Origin: a virus
Reading direction: 5' to 3' (one strand)
Virus record (IMG/VR): IMGVR_UViG_3300020579_000008
Location: 1 to 64,000 of that record
DNA length: 64,000 bases
Part shown: piece by piece, positions 24,901-33,090 of the stretch
Numbering within the stretch: the stretch's first letter is position 1
Layout: every line of letters begins with the position of its first letter
Program-made: the position numbers and the translations under genes
Notes under the pieces: generated by a model
Databases searched by the model: none
What the model was told of the DNA's origin: nothing
What the model saw: only the letters and a program-made list of their open reading frames with translations

Positions 24901-25636
24901 TACAAGTTATCCAACAGTTCCTACTGGGAATTATTTAGGGAACATTACTTTTTGGCCGGGGCAATCTATCACTACAAACGCTATTGTACACAGCGATTTT
25001 CCTTTGTTTGTAATGCAAACTGGTATGCTCGGGAACCCAACGAATGATTGTATGTACGCAGCAAATGGAGGGGCACAATCTCCTTCTACCACTACAGCGG
25101 TATCAACATTTTGGGACGCCGGTAACGGTCTTGTTAATCACCAAGCATTGGTTCTTAATGACGGGCCTAATAATGGTTCTTGGGGTAGTAATAAAAGAGG
25201 CCGACTAAACTTCGGCACCTCTGGAGGAAGTAGTTTAAATCCGGGACACATTATAACGCTGGTAGATAGCAATCCACTAAAAACCAGAGCGTACTCTTTA
25301 AACCGCCCCCCTAATTCGAGTAACGACACGTTTATCGGCTTAGATAGTGGTAATGTTGGCTTGGCATCCGCTCAGCTCACCCTCGGCGCACCCATAGCTA
25401 TCTCCCAGTATATTTCTAATATCGGTGACGGAGCTTCTTGGTTGGAACGTTTGACTGCCACTAAGAAGCAGTTTGCGGTTCCTGTGCAGTTGGCATCGTA
25501 TACCTTTGCGACCCTTCCTAGTTTGCCGGATGGGTCTTCCGCCTATTGCTCTAACTGTACAAGAGGCGGCGCTTGCGGCAGCGGCGGTACCGGAGCTTTA
25601 GCGGTGCATATTAACGGAGGATGGGCGTGTTTATAA
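21965..25636 (+). CDS. tailspike-like protein with beta-helix-type body
   Basis: 1,223 residues. Residues 1-95 (FVKSALGQAIAGAQIYACTQ ... LRADGFGHFDFYI) are nearly the same as the start of the protein encoded at 25962, so this is a particle-anchoring domain. The rest is Ser/Thr/Asn/Gly-rich with repeated hydrophobic strands and an AGIQEALNIACG segment typical of parallel beta-helix depolymerase entry regions. The C-terminus (ALAVHINGGWAC) is a short beta cap. The likely role is host glycan binding or cleavage; catalytic residues cannot be assigned. Confidence 0.7.
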   Translation: MALLRYDGFVKSALGQAIAGAQIYACTQPANTAFIPPSPLLSIFSDINGNSLITQPLRADGFGHFDFYIPSTTFTLVIVNGGKVQQVYADQAPMGSFGSGGGSIDLGDLASTDPASALSPYVANDANPNIALNQIVMINRGSIPVDTKRKVLNVYLEVNGQQSGANYDGFQSNVGVTIDANTSPSAGAAEAGEFSTSVFGPGPFSQINALKTRTSILNGANLTNVIGYSQYLPQFDSGTTTSNYFGIFQDNPSGGGNVTNWVGASLQAPISGVNVTNGYGILCSGGTAALVANDATPSHGFIGHGSTPGGSPGTLHDGWYGITGSPEGVLTANIGSIASRQDGGPGTALYVKETGSGNVGWTAVTSTSNATNLQGTPISTVGPTSLQVLQFVGGKWTPETVAGISTYNVAHSTDYIWSIVAGVGFGALTAGTPATVTFATAPQGIDCSGRACTPYWIYISGVGTAEAVKVTGGTCTSGALNCTVQFTPFFSHSTGYTLGTATAGIQEALNIACGVDPNPILNGYCKVIVPPSAIGFSYPVHATITMCTTESSLEGYGATLACDSRGPCLQIGDLVLSTHANSNTVQGLTFRPTPLLSTSDYVGNLITSTSRASGVSTINTNASHNFRVGDPVTILFTDDTRYWGDVPQIASVPSSTSFTYNSTGRGDATLQTTPGLVALTYVCVLDNANGTALRDLKVDYEASAGAFNGIFDLWDDEDCTIDNFTNNGIALNRNINWSPSFIASYGANNLPSATQQLAAVLSLSNTSITAQSANAITFFNCNGLYIDNTVLQATGPWQVNCSNQTGNFQGASIRNLYSESGAGLNPVSPARSPWPGLGTAGLIAGPSTGAASFNIRGNGNVAGAYPIVGTGSTNYIYYVVAHDTTAGTSTPPLPVMYAKSNGGAVTVSWPRIANGTDAFTYDVLRVASASGTIADPLSISPYTGGCPGGSTSAMGSVVVGQAQQSGFIQTFSDDTTVATTSYPTVPTGNYLGNITFWPGQSITTNAIVHSDFPLFVMQTGMLGNPTNDCMYAANGGAQSPSTTTAVSTFWDAGNGLVNHQALVLNDGPNNGSWGSNKRGRLNFGTSGGSSLNPGHIITLVDSNPLKTRAYSLNRPPNSSNDTFIGLDSGNVGLASAQLTLGAPIAISQYISNIGDGASWLERLTATKKQFAVPVQLASYTFATLPSLPDGSSAYCSNCTRGGACGSGGTGALAVHINGGWACL

Positions 25637-25962
25637 AACCAAAAATGCCCAAAGCTGTGAGGATTTACACGCAGCTTGGTTGTAATCCGTGCGCAGAAAC
25701 CGAGAAATATTTCGCAGAACACGGGGTATCTACAGAAATAATAATCGTAGATGATTTGCTTAAGCAAGCTATCCCAAAAGAGTTGGGCATGAAGGAAATT
25801 CTAACGCCAATTACCGTATGCTATACAGGAGAAAATCCTCAGCTTGTAGTTGGGTATAACCCACAAGTCTTTGATGTGTTCATTAATAACTCTAAGAATT
25901 TCAAGGAACCAAGATATTTAGGACCGCCGGTTATTGAAGGCGCAACGTTGCAGGAGGCATAA
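25621..25962 (+). CDS. glutaredoxin/thioredoxin-like protein
   Basis: 113 residues. VRIYTQLGCNPCAETEKYFAEHGV is a glutaredoxin beta-strand followed by a CxxC redox site (CNPC). A cis-Pro-like TPITVCYTG appears later, as the fold requires. The ATG at 25621 overlaps the spike end; GTG at 25627 has better spacing from GGAGG and may be the real start. It lies between two spike genes and may form or reduce disulfides in Cys-containing fibre tips. Confidence 0.7.
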   Translation: MGVFIKPKMPKAVRIYTQLGCNPCAETEKYFAEHGVSTEIIIVDDLLKQAIPKELGMKEILTPITVCYTGENPQLVVGYNPQVFDVFINNSKNFKEPRYLGPPVIEGATLQEA

Positions 25963-27293
25963 TGCCAACTTATTTTCGTTATGATTCCTGGGTCAAGTCG
26001 GTTCTTGGTCAGGCCGTAGCTGGGGCACAGATTTGGGTCTGTACACAACCTGCGAATGTAACGCCGCCAGTTACTCCGCCCAGAACTACTCCGGTACCGT
26101 GGGCAGGCCCTAATCCGCAAGCGCCGATTTTCTCAGACCCTAACGGAGTTTCATTAGTTACTCAGCCTCTCCTGAGTGACGGTTTTGGGCATTATAATTT
26201 CTATGCAGCGCCCGGCATTTACACGGTAGTTGTCTACAACCAGGGTAAACTACAAAATTTCTACCCGGATCAATCCCTTGGTAATATCAGTACGAATACC
26301 ATTACGGGCACTTCTATTTTATTCGAAACGAACGGCGTAGCGGATGCCCAGCAATTACTAAGAAATCTTGTGAGTACGCCAAGCGTGTCCGTGGCAACCG
26401 ATGGGTCCGGGAACACCACATTTGGCGTAACGGGGACTGCGTTAACGTTGAAAACCAATGGCGTAGTTAACGGAAACCAGTTTCTTTTGAATTTGCAGGA
26501 TGGGGCTGGCGTTCATATTACGCAGGACGGGGCTGGGAATGTAGCAATTATTAATACTGCTATTCCAATTTTTAAAACTAATGGCGTTACAAACGGGAAC
26601 CAATCACTATTAAATTTAGTAAACGGGACCGGAATTAATATTACTCAAGATGGGTCTGGGAATACTACTATTAACAGTACTATTACCCCTTTGCTGCTAA
26701 AAACCAATGGTACTACAAACGGGAGCCAATCTCTCCTAAATCTTTTAGACGGCACCGGTATCCATATTACACAAGATGGGTCTGGGAATACTACAGTTAA
26801 TTCTACCTTAGCTTTAAAGACTAATGGGGTTACGAACGGCAGTCAGACTCTTTTAAATTTGGTAGACGGAACCGGAACGCATATTACCCAAGACGGAGTT
26901 GGTAACGTTACTATTAATAACACCTCTACACTAAGAACTGGTGCAATTATTTACACAATAGACGGCGGTGGATCGGTAATTACTACCGGAGCAAAAGGGC
27001 AGTTAGATATACCTTTAAATTGCACTGTTACAGGTTGGGTATTAACCGCAGATCAGTCCGGTTCTGCCGTGGTAGATGTTTTGCGTAGTTCTTACGCGGG
27101 ATTTCCTAGTACTAGTAGCATAGCTGGTTCTGATAAACCCACGCTTTCTTCAGTACAGAAGAATGAGAATTTATCAATAGGAGCATGGGGTTCTACCGCA
27201 CTGTTGGCGGGAGACCAGTTGCAATTTAATGTAAACAGCGCCACCACGGTTCAAAGACTAAATCTAGCTCTTATTGTCACAATGACTGGATAA
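25962..27293 (+). CDS. tail fibre with shared anchor domain and tandem repeats
   Basis: 443 residues. The first 105 residues repeat the anchor domain of the 21965 protein (WVKSVLGQAVAGAQIWVCTQ). Next come five to six repeats of about 37 residues with the core KTNGVTNGSQSLLNLVDG and ITQDGSGNTTIN. A beta-rich C-terminal domain (GGGSVITTGAKGQLDIP onwards) resembles fibre tips. The repeats likely form a trimeric shaft. Its ATG overlaps the stop of the glutaredoxin-like gene. Confidence 0.7.
   Translation: MPTYFRYDSWVKSVLGQAVAGAQIWVCTQPANVTPPVTPPRTTPVPWAGPNPQAPIFSDPNGVSLVTQPLLSDGFGHYNFYAAPGIYTVVVYNQGKLQNFYPDQSLGNISTNTITGTSILFETNGVADAQQLLRNLVSTPSVSVATDGSGNTTFGVTGTALTLKTNGVVNGNQFLLNLQDGAGVHITQDGAGNVAIINTAIPIFKTNGVTNGNQSLLNLVNGTGINITQDGSGNTTINSTITPLLLKTNGTTNGSQSLLNLLDGTGIHITQDGSGNTTVNSTLALKTNGVTNGSQTLLNLVDGTGTHITQDGVGNVTINNTSTLRTGAIIYTIDGGGSVITTGAKGQLDIPLNCTVTGWVLTADQSGSAVVDVLRSSYAGFPSTSSIAGSDKPTLSSVQKNENLSIGAWGSTALLAGDQLQFNVNSATTVQRLNLALIVTMTG
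26317..26930 (+). repeat. tandem coding repeats in a fibre shaft
   Basis: Roughly 110-base units encode KTNGxxNGxQxLLNLxDGxGxxITQDGxGNxTxN, five to six times. The units differ at silent sites, so the array is old and kept by protein selection, not a recent slippage product. Confidence 0.7.
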
Positions 27294-27297
27294 ATAC

Positions 27298-28059
27298 ATG
27301 TCTTATGCATTAGTGCACAGCGGAAGTTATGGGTTAGGTACTTTTTTTACTACTACAACTAATACTACGACCGGCCATTATTCAGTTACTACACAAGCCG
27401 GTAATTTGTTGATACTTGTTATTGCATTTATTAACCAAGACCCAAATGCGTCAGTCCCATCTATAGGCACACCGTCTACCCCTGGATTTACATGGGTATT
27501 GGCCGGAACAATTACGAGTGATAATTATTTTGATGGTACATTTAATAATCAGCAGTCAATAGCCGTATATTATATAGATAATGCACCTTCGATGGCGGCC
27601 AGCGTAATAACTTCTGTTGTAGGAACACTGAGTGTAGCTCCCAATAATCATAATGACACATTGAGCTTTGAATTAAGTGAATGGAGCGGTGAAGTTATTG
27701 GAAGTGTAATAGATGTAACCGCAACTGCTAAAGGAATAAGTACTGTTCCATCGGCAGGAAGTATTAACACCAATTTTACAGATTTATTACTTGTTAGTGC
27801 TACAGATATAGGAGGAAATACAGAAGGATCGGGGTTTACAGCGCTGAATAATCATAACCCTCCGCCGCATATTACAGCTATAGCAGGGGCAATTAATCAG
27901 TATATTTTGAATGCAGTTCCGGGGACGTATAATACATCGTTTGTTGCTTCGGCTGGAGTTCCACTATATTGCTGGGGGTGTGTTGCCATTGGATTTAAAG
28001 CTACCGGTGGAGGAGGCGGTGGATTTCCTTACTCACACGGCACTCTCATAGGTTTTTAA
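27298..28059 (+). CDS. virion surface beta-sandwich protein (fibre or lectin-like)
   Basis: 253 residues, starting 4 bases after the fibre gene. Thr/Asn/Ser-rich beta strands (HYSVTTQAGNLLILVIAF ... YYIDNAPSMAASVITSVVG ... FELSEWSGEV) are typical of secreted or phage beta-sandwich domains of the type GNLLIVxxxxx...ISVYYxxNAxSG...LxLxEYSG. The end is Gly-rich (ATGGGGGGFPYSHGTLIGF). Likely fibre-associated; no catalytic motif. Confidence 0.6.
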   Translation: MSYALVHSGSYGLGTFFTTTTNTTTGHYSVTTQAGNLLILVIAFINQDPNASVPSIGTPSTPGFTWVLAGTITSDNYFDGTFNNQQSIAVYYIDNAPSMAASVITSVVGTLSVAPNNHNDTLSFELSEWSGEVIGSVIDVTATAKGISTVPSAGSINTNFTDLLLVSATDIGGNTEGSGFTALNNHNPPPHITAIAGAINQYILNAVPGTYNTSFVASAGVPLYCWGCVAIGFKATGGGGGGFPYSHGTLIGF

Positions 28060-28734
28060 ATGCGCGTCCTTATAGCCGTTCTTAGTTGCTGGGCAATGCG
28101 CCACTATGAAGATAGCATACGCAATACGTGGGCTAAGGAAGTTCCAGAGGGTGTTGATTATCGGTTTTTTCTAGGCGAGCCCCAAGCAAGTGCGGCACCT
28201 GATGAAGTGTTCCTGCCCGTACAAGATACGTTTGACGGGGTGACCCATAAAGTCGTAGCAATGCTTCAGTGGGCGCTAGATCAAGAGTATTCTCATGTTT
28301 TTAAGGCAGACCTAGACACCCTGATTCGGCCAGCTTCTTTACTACAGAGTGGATTTGAGCAGTATGATTGGGTTGGTGGACAGAACGGATTTTTTCTCAG
28401 TGGCGGCGGGGGCTATTGGTTGAGCAGGAAGGCTATGCAATGCGTGGTAGCTACCCCAATAGAAGGGGGACAGGCTGAGGATGTAAACGTAGCGCGGGTG
28501 CTCCTAGCAAACGGTATAGAACTCCAAGCGGATGCCAGGTATCTATTTTACCCCGGCTCTGTTATGAACGACCAAACGCTTACGATGCATTTATCGAGCG
28601 TTAGAGGTTGGAATGTTAAAGCAACGCCTCAGATGATGTTGGATACGTGGGAAGATCAGAAAAATAGAGTATACAAGAGATATACGTCAGAGCTAGAAGT
28701 TAAGTTTACTAGGGCACTCAGGAGATTCAGGTGA
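28060..28734 (+). CDS. glycosyltransferase, GT31 (beta-1,3-galactosyltransferase)-like
   Basis: 224 residues. VLIAVLSCWAMRHYEDSIRNTWAKE is the GT31 opening (RxxRxTW type). VFKADLDTLIRP is the DxD metal/UDP-sugar site, and GGGGYWLSRKAM matches the acceptor-side GGGYVLS segment. A related gene lies at 30731. It begins the sugar cluster 28060-31459 and overlaps the epimerase gene by 4 bases. The acceptor is unknown; fibre glycosylation is a reasonable guess. Confidence 0.82.
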   Translation: MRVLIAVLSCWAMRHYEDSIRNTWAKEVPEGVDYRFFLGEPQASAAPDEVFLPVQDTFDGVTHKVVAMLQWALDQEYSHVFKADLDTLIRPASLLQSGFEQYDWVGGQNGFFLSGGGGYWLSRKAMQCVVATPIEGGQAEDVNVARVLLANGIELQADARYLFYPGSVMNDQTLTMHLSSVRGWNVKATPQMMLDTWEDQKNRVYKRYTSELEVKFTRALRRFR

Positions 28735-29606
28735 GTTTAACAATTTTTGGCGGTAGCGGGTTTGTAGGTAGTGAGTACAAACGGCAGTTTTACCATCACG
28801 CTGTGGGGAACATATACGCATTCAACAAGCGAGACGACTACAGCGTTTTTAGTAAGGACATTCTTTATCTACTTTCTACCGTTCATAATTATCATATTTT
28901 TGACGCCCCCCTTTTAGATGTAGAAACAAATCTAATTATTTTGGTAAAAGTTTTAGAAAGTTGGAGAAAATACCAAGAGGAATCTGGACAAAAGGGTGTG
29001 TTCAACTTCGCGTCTAGTTGGAGCGTTTACGGAGACCAAAAAGAATTGCCAGTCGCAGAGAACGCTATATGTAACCCAAAAGGGTGGTATATTATTACCA
29101 AAAGATGTGCTGAGCAACTTCTTATTGAATATTGCACTACTTTTCATTTGAATTACAAGATTTTACGTTTTGCGAACGTTATAGGATCGCACGACAAGAA
29201 GGCTTCGGAAAAGAAAAACGTTCTTCAGCATTTAGTTAACAAATTGGCCAAAAACGAAGATGTTGAAATATTTGGAGATGGCTCTTTTCTCCGCGATTTT
29301 ATCCACGTTAGTGATTGCGTTGCCGCCGTACAGTTAGTAATGGACAAGGGAAAGTCTAACGAAATCTACAACGTTGGGAATGGTCGGACCTGGTATTACA
29401 AAGATATTCTGCTCTATGCCAAACAAAATCTTGGTTCTACCGGGCGGATACTGCATGTAGAGCCAAGCGAATTCCAGGCGAATGTGCCGGTGCAAAATTT
29501 TTATATGGACAACACTAAGATTCGTAGACTAGGATACTACCCCCGATACACGGGAGAACAACTGTTTAATACGCTTCTGCCCACCGGAAAAGTGGAGTAT
29601 GAATAA
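28731..29606 (+). CDS. NAD-dependent nucleotide-sugar epimerase/dehydratase (extended SDR)
   Basis: 291 residues from GTG 28731. IFGGSGFVGSEY is the Rossmann GxxGxxG loop. FASSWSVYGD gives the catalytic Ser region and GWYIITKRCAEQ the YxxxK. RDFIHVSDCVAAVQL and YNVGNGRTW are the standard C-terminal blocks. All catalytic residues are present, so it should be active on a nucleotide sugar and supply the neighbouring glycosyltransferases. It overlaps both neighbours. Confidence 0.88.
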   Translation: MSLTIFGGSGFVGSEYKRQFYHHAVGNIYAFNKRDDYSVFSKDILYLLSTVHNYHIFDAPLLDVETNLIILVKVLESWRKYQEESGQKGVFNFASSWSVYGDQKELPVAENAICNPKGWYIITKRCAEQLLIEYCTTFHLNYKILRFANVIGSHDKKASEKKNVLQHLVNKLAKNEDVEIFGDGSFLRDFIHVSDCVAAVQLVMDKGKSNEIYNVGNGRTWYYKDILLYAKQNLGSTGRILHVEPSEFQANVPVQNFYMDNTKIRRLGYYPRYTGEQLFNTLLPTGKVEYE

Positions 29607-30726
29607 AACTCAGGATGTTATTCTTGGCGTTCTCTCAGGTCCCAATTATGGTTTTAAGTACCCCGGTGTCGAGTCATACATTGTCAGTATAAATCGCTCG
29701 GGATTTGCCGGGCGTAAAGTAATGATCGTCTGGAATATTCATCCAGAAACGCGTAGGGCGTTGGTTGTACACGGGTTTGAAGTTGTAGATTTATCGCCGT
29801 GGCCCCCTGACCGCTTCTTCCACGCTAGAATGCGCGTGGCGTGGGAGTACATGCGGGATCATTATAAAGAATTCAGATATTGTTTTTGGCTCGACATTAA
29901 GGACCTTTTGCTGCAATCCGATCCGAGTTTATGGATGGAACAAAACATTGGAAAAGCGCAACTCGTAGGTTCAACCGAGTGTACCGCGCTTGCCGAATGC
30001 GAAACAAACAACCTTTGGATTCGTACAATTTTTGGGGACAAAGTTTTCAACCAAATTGGTCACGAAGAAACAATAAATGGCGGGACTTGGGCAGGTTATG
30101 CTGAGCCCATGATGGAAGTATTCCATAGGGTTCATAATTTGATTAAAGACTATGGCGGCCCTTATCCGCCGTGTCAAGCAGGCATAAACGTAGCTCTGCA
30201 TACAGATTTTAAAAGTATGCTATACATTCCTAGATGGGAGAAGGGCTTTGCTGCGTGCATGCATCCGTTTTGGAGTCCTTGGCGTGTGCCAATGGCCCCT
30301 TATTTACGAGATAAGCCGCCCGTTCTTGATTTGAGAACGTGTGTACTCTATCCGGGAATAGTTAGCGGCCCTAACAACAAAGCAATCCCATTTAACGGCA
30401 ATTGGGGGCAGAATAAGGATTTCAGCATTTGCTCGGCATCCGCCGGGCCTATGCACTGCGTAGAATGCGTGGAAAACTCCCAGAATCGGCCATTTTCTAT
30501 TTTGCACGGGTATGATCGTGATTGGAATCTTAAAGAAATGTTTGAGTTCAAGTACCGTTTCGACCAAGGCGATTGGAACTTGCAAAAGTTCAAGGAATAT
30601 AAGGAGCTGATGGTGCCGTCGTACCAAAGGGAATTCAAGAGGGGTCTCAGGAGACCCGAGGCTGTTATGGCAGGTGCTAGGTTGGGAACCCAAGCGAGTG
30701 CCAGGCAGTTGCATAGGAGACCTTAA
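29599..30726 (+). CDS. GT-A-like glycosyltransferase
   Basis: 375 residues. YCFWLDIKDLLLQSDPSLWM has the W-DxxD-x(n)-DP pattern of a metal-dependent GT-A donor site. INGGTWAGYAEPMMEVF and ILHGYDRDWNLKEMF follow as in bacterial enzymes of this type. The C-terminal end (AGARLGTQASARQ) is encoded by the dispersed 11-nt repeat, so the original stop was probably earlier. It is part of the four-gene sugar cluster. Confidence 0.65.
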   Translation: MNKTQDVILGVLSGPNYGFKYPGVESYIVSINRSGFAGRKVMIVWNIHPETRRALVVHGFEVVDLSPWPPDRFFHARMRVAWEYMRDHYKEFRYCFWLDIKDLLLQSDPSLWMEQNIGKAQLVGSTECTALAECETNNLWIRTIFGDKVFNQIGHEETINGGTWAGYAEPMMEVFHRVHNLIKDYGGPYPPCQAGINVALHTDFKSMLYIPRWEKGFAACMHPFWSPWRVPMAPYLRDKPPVLDLRTCVLYPGIVSGPNNKAIPFNGNWGQNKDFSICSASAGPMHCVECVENSQNRPFSILHGYDRDWNLKEMFEFKYRFDQGDWNLQKFKEYKELMVPSYQREFKRGLRRPEAVMAGARLGTQASARQLHRRP

Positions 30727-30730
30727 ACCT

Positions 30731-31459
30731 ATGAAAGTACTTATAGGGGTGATTACCTGCCATAAGCACTCGGCGTTTCAGCAAGCCATAAGAAACACTT
30801 GGCTACCACATACCCCTAAAGAGGTAGACGTAAGGTTTTTCTCGGGGAGGGGAGCTAAGCGAGAACCAAGGGAAGACGAAGTTTTTTTAGAAAATGCGGG
30901 TGACGAATACCTTGATCTGCCAGAAAAGGTCAAGGCAATGTTCACTTGGGCGTATGAACATGGCTATGATTTTGCCATGAAACTAGATAACGACGTGGTT
31001 TTAAAACCACAGGAATGGTACAACGGTTTTTATCGGGACGACTTCTCGGGCTATGGTGATGTCAACGTAAAAAATGGGGAAATCAAAACTCCATGGGGAT
31101 TCGCCTACGTCCTCAGCAGGAAAGCAATGGAGTTGATAGTGAACGCTCCGCTTCCGGGACAGCCCGGTTCTATGTGGAGTACGTCGCATTCTAACGATGA
31201 AGCGTTTGTAAGCTCAGTTTTGCACTGGAACGGTATTTATTTGCACAACGACTCTAGATACGTGCTATTCAGGGGGAAACCGACTGAGCGAGACCTAAGC
31301 AAGGTGCATAGACCATTGCGTAGGCCTAGGCCGATGGAAAAAGAGTGCCAGGCGGGTGCATTTGCTACCTGTATTTATTTGAACTGGAACGGATTTCATA
31401 TGACTCCAGACGAAGAGATTCTCAGAGAGTTTCATAGAGTATTTTCTGAGGGTAAGTAG
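30731..31459 (+). CDS. second GT31-like glycosyltransferase
   Basis: 242 residues from ATG 30731 (in-frame upstream codons to 30674 lie in repeat DNA and lack an RBS; ATAGGAGACC precedes 30731). VLIGVITCHKHSAFQQAIRNTWLPH, FAMKLDNDVVLKP and GFAYVLSRKAMELI match the gene at 28060 block for block, and HSNDEAFVSSVLHWNGI adds the usual EDV-like acidic site. It is probably a paralog acting on a related linkage. GAFATC-type repeat DNA occurs near 31344. Confidence 0.8.
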   Translation: MKVLIGVITCHKHSAFQQAIRNTWLPHTPKEVDVRFFSGRGAKREPREDEVFLENAGDEYLDLPEKVKAMFTWAYEHGYDFAMKLDNDVVLKPQEWYNGFYRDDFSGYGDVNVKNGEIKTPWGFAYVLSRKAMELIVNAPLPGQPGSMWSTSHSNDEAFVSSVLHWNGIYLHNDSRYVLFRGKPTERDLSKVHRPLRRPRPMEKECQAGAFATCIYLNWNGFHMTPDEEILREFHRVFSEGK

Positions 31460-31464
31460 AACAA

Positions 31465-31484
31465 AAATTAACTAATTGTATCCG
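31465..31484 (+). repeat. 20-bp leader repeat, copy 1
   Basis: The 20 bases at 31465-31484 recur exactly at 31945-31964. Each copy stands before a small hairpin (CCGA/TCGG here) and the RBS of one of two paralogous virion genes. It marks a tandem duplication of gene plus leader and may hold a control site. Confidence 0.7.
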
Positions 31485-31509
31485 ACTAGCTCGGGGAGGA
31501 AATTAAATT

Positions 31510-31932
31510 ATGCCACAAGTACAATTCGAGTTACCAGAGCAGCCTATCGGCTCGGCAACAAGTGCAACATCACAAGTCAGTTTGCTGGAATTAACGTTTC
31601 CAGACATTACGCAAAAAAGTATACGAGCATGGGGCATCATTACATTTAGTCCGGGCTCTTATGTAAAGGGCGGACTGTTTGTAAACCTCATGCAATTCGC
31701 GGATGACCGAGCAATCGACTTCAACGGATTTTTGCGTTGCAAAGTTTGGAACGAAGACCCGGTTCCGCCGGGTGGAATTAATTATACGTACCACTATGCA
31801 CCAACTTCGGACGTTGTTCAAATTTTTAATAACGGAGTGGAGTTAGCTACTGGGACGCAAATTCCTGCGGCTATTCTGAATGACGATACCTTGTTTTTAG
31901 CCACCTGGGACCGTACTAACGTTCGTGGATAA
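31510..31932 (+). CDS. virion-associated beta-domain protein
   Basis: 140 residues, Gly/Pro/Asn-rich, with LTFPDITQKSIRAWGIITFSPG, MQFADDRAIDFNGFLRCKVW and the end LATWDRTNVRG. The same domain forms the C-terminal third of the protein encoded at 31996. It is probably a small particle or fibre-linked domain. The two genes plus leaders are a tandem duplication. Confidence 0.6.
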   Translation: MPQVQFELPEQPIGSATSATSQVSLLELTFPDITQKSIRAWGIITFSPGSYVKGGLFVNLMQFADDRAIDFNGFLRCKVWNEDPVPPGGINYTYHYAPTSDVVQIFNNGVELATGTQIPAAILNDDTLFLATWDRTNVRG

Positions 31933-31944
31933 GATTTTAGAAGT

Positions 31945-31964
31945 AAATTAACTAATTGTATCCG
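31945..31964 (+). repeat. 20-bp leader repeat, copy 2
   Basis: Exact second copy of the 31465-31484 sequence, followed by a CCGC/GCGG hairpin and the start of the ice-binding-domain gene at 31996. Confidence 0.7.
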
Positions 31965-31995
31965 CCAAAAAGCGCGGGGAAATGGAAAAAAAATT

Positions 31996-33048
31996 ATGCC
32001 AACACTTGATTCATTATTGGGTACCGCATCAAACTTTGATGTACTTGCGGGCTCTACGGTTACAAACTCTGGAGCAACTGTTCTTACTGGAGGTGATCTA
32101 GGTCTTTCTCCTGGTTCATCTGTAACGGGCTTTCCGCCAGGCGTAGTTACTCCTCCTAATGTACAGCACATTACCGATTCTGTCGCAGCCAAGGGTCAAT
32201 CCGACCTTACTGCCGCATATACGTACTTTGCCGGATTAGCCGGAGCTACGCCTATCGTTGGAAACTTAAACGGTCAAACATTTGTTCCCGGTTTGTATAG
32301 CGGCGGCGCGATTGATCTGGCAGTAGGTGGAACCGTAACCCTTAACGGAAACGGCGACCCAACTGCGGAATTTATTTTCCAAGCCGCGTCCACTCTTACC
32401 TTCAACAACGGTTCTACTGTTGTCCTTACAAATGGTGCAACCGCCAAAAACATTATATGGCAAGTTGGAAGCTCTGCAACCATCGGAACCACGGCGGTTG
32501 TTTCTGGGGACATCGTGGCGCTGACTTCAATTTCCGTGAACACCGGGGCCACGGTCAACGGCAGATTACTCGCCAGAAACGGCGCGGTGACGTTGAGTGG
32601 TAACACTGTTACTGCCCCGGCAACTGGCGCGGGAACGGGTACGGGAGGTGGCGTAGTAGCGATAGGCACATCCTCAGCGAGTGCCACGGTGACGCTAAGC
32701 GAACTCACACACCCAGATATTACAGGAAAAAGTTTAAGATCATGGGGAGTGGTGACTATTAATCCTGGAGGTTACACAAGCGGAGGAATTCCGTTCGGAT
32801 TGATGCAGTACGCGGACCAACGTACGGTGGATTTTAATGGGTTCTTGCGTTGTGAGGTCTACGGCGAGGAACCTAAGAACAACATCATATTGGCAACTAT
32901 TGCATACCGTTATACCCCAGTCACAGATTCTCTCCAGATTTTTAATAACGGGGTAGAACTTGCCGGGGGCTCTGCTATACCAGTCTCTGTGTTATCTGAC
33001 ACCTTGCTTTTTGAGGCACAGTGGGATCGCACTAGCGTAAGAGGATAA
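31996..33048 (+). CDS. DUF3494 ice-binding-type domain fused to a virion domain
   Basis: 350 residues without a signal peptide. Residues 1-205 follow the DUF3494 ice-binding protein family closely: LLGTASNFDVLAGSTVTNSG, GGDLGLSPGSSVTGFPPG, AYTYFAGLAG, LNGQTFVPGLYSGG, DPTAEFIFQAASTLTF, IIWQVGSSATIGT, ALTSISVNTGATVNGRLLAR. Residues 225-350 are a copy of the protein encoded at 31510. Family members bind ice or act as adhesins; on a particle it could bind a surface or ice. Whether the flat ice-binding face is intact is not known. Confidence 0.85.
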   Translation: MPTLDSLLGTASNFDVLAGSTVTNSGATVLTGGDLGLSPGSSVTGFPPGVVTPPNVQHITDSVAAKGQSDLTAAYTYFAGLAGATPIVGNLNGQTFVPGLYSGGAIDLAVGGTVTLNGNGDPTAEFIFQAASTLTFNNGSTVVLTNGATAKNIIWQVGSSATIGTTAVVSGDIVALTSISVNTGATVNGRLLARNGAVTLSGNTVTAPATGAGTGTGGGVVAIGTSSASATVTLSELTHPDITGKSLRSWGVVTINPGGYTSGGIPFGLMQYADQRTVDFNGFLRCEVYGEEPKNNIILATIAYRYTPVTDSLQIFNNGVELAGGSAIPVSVLSDTLLFEAQWDRTSVRG

Positions 33049-33090
33049 TTCAACAACAATTTCCTGAGATTAATTACCTCAGGCAGCCGT

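Noticed and set aside
26317-26930. CRISPR array
   Set aside because: Repeats are coding, unequal at silent sites, with no spacer structure and no cas genes.
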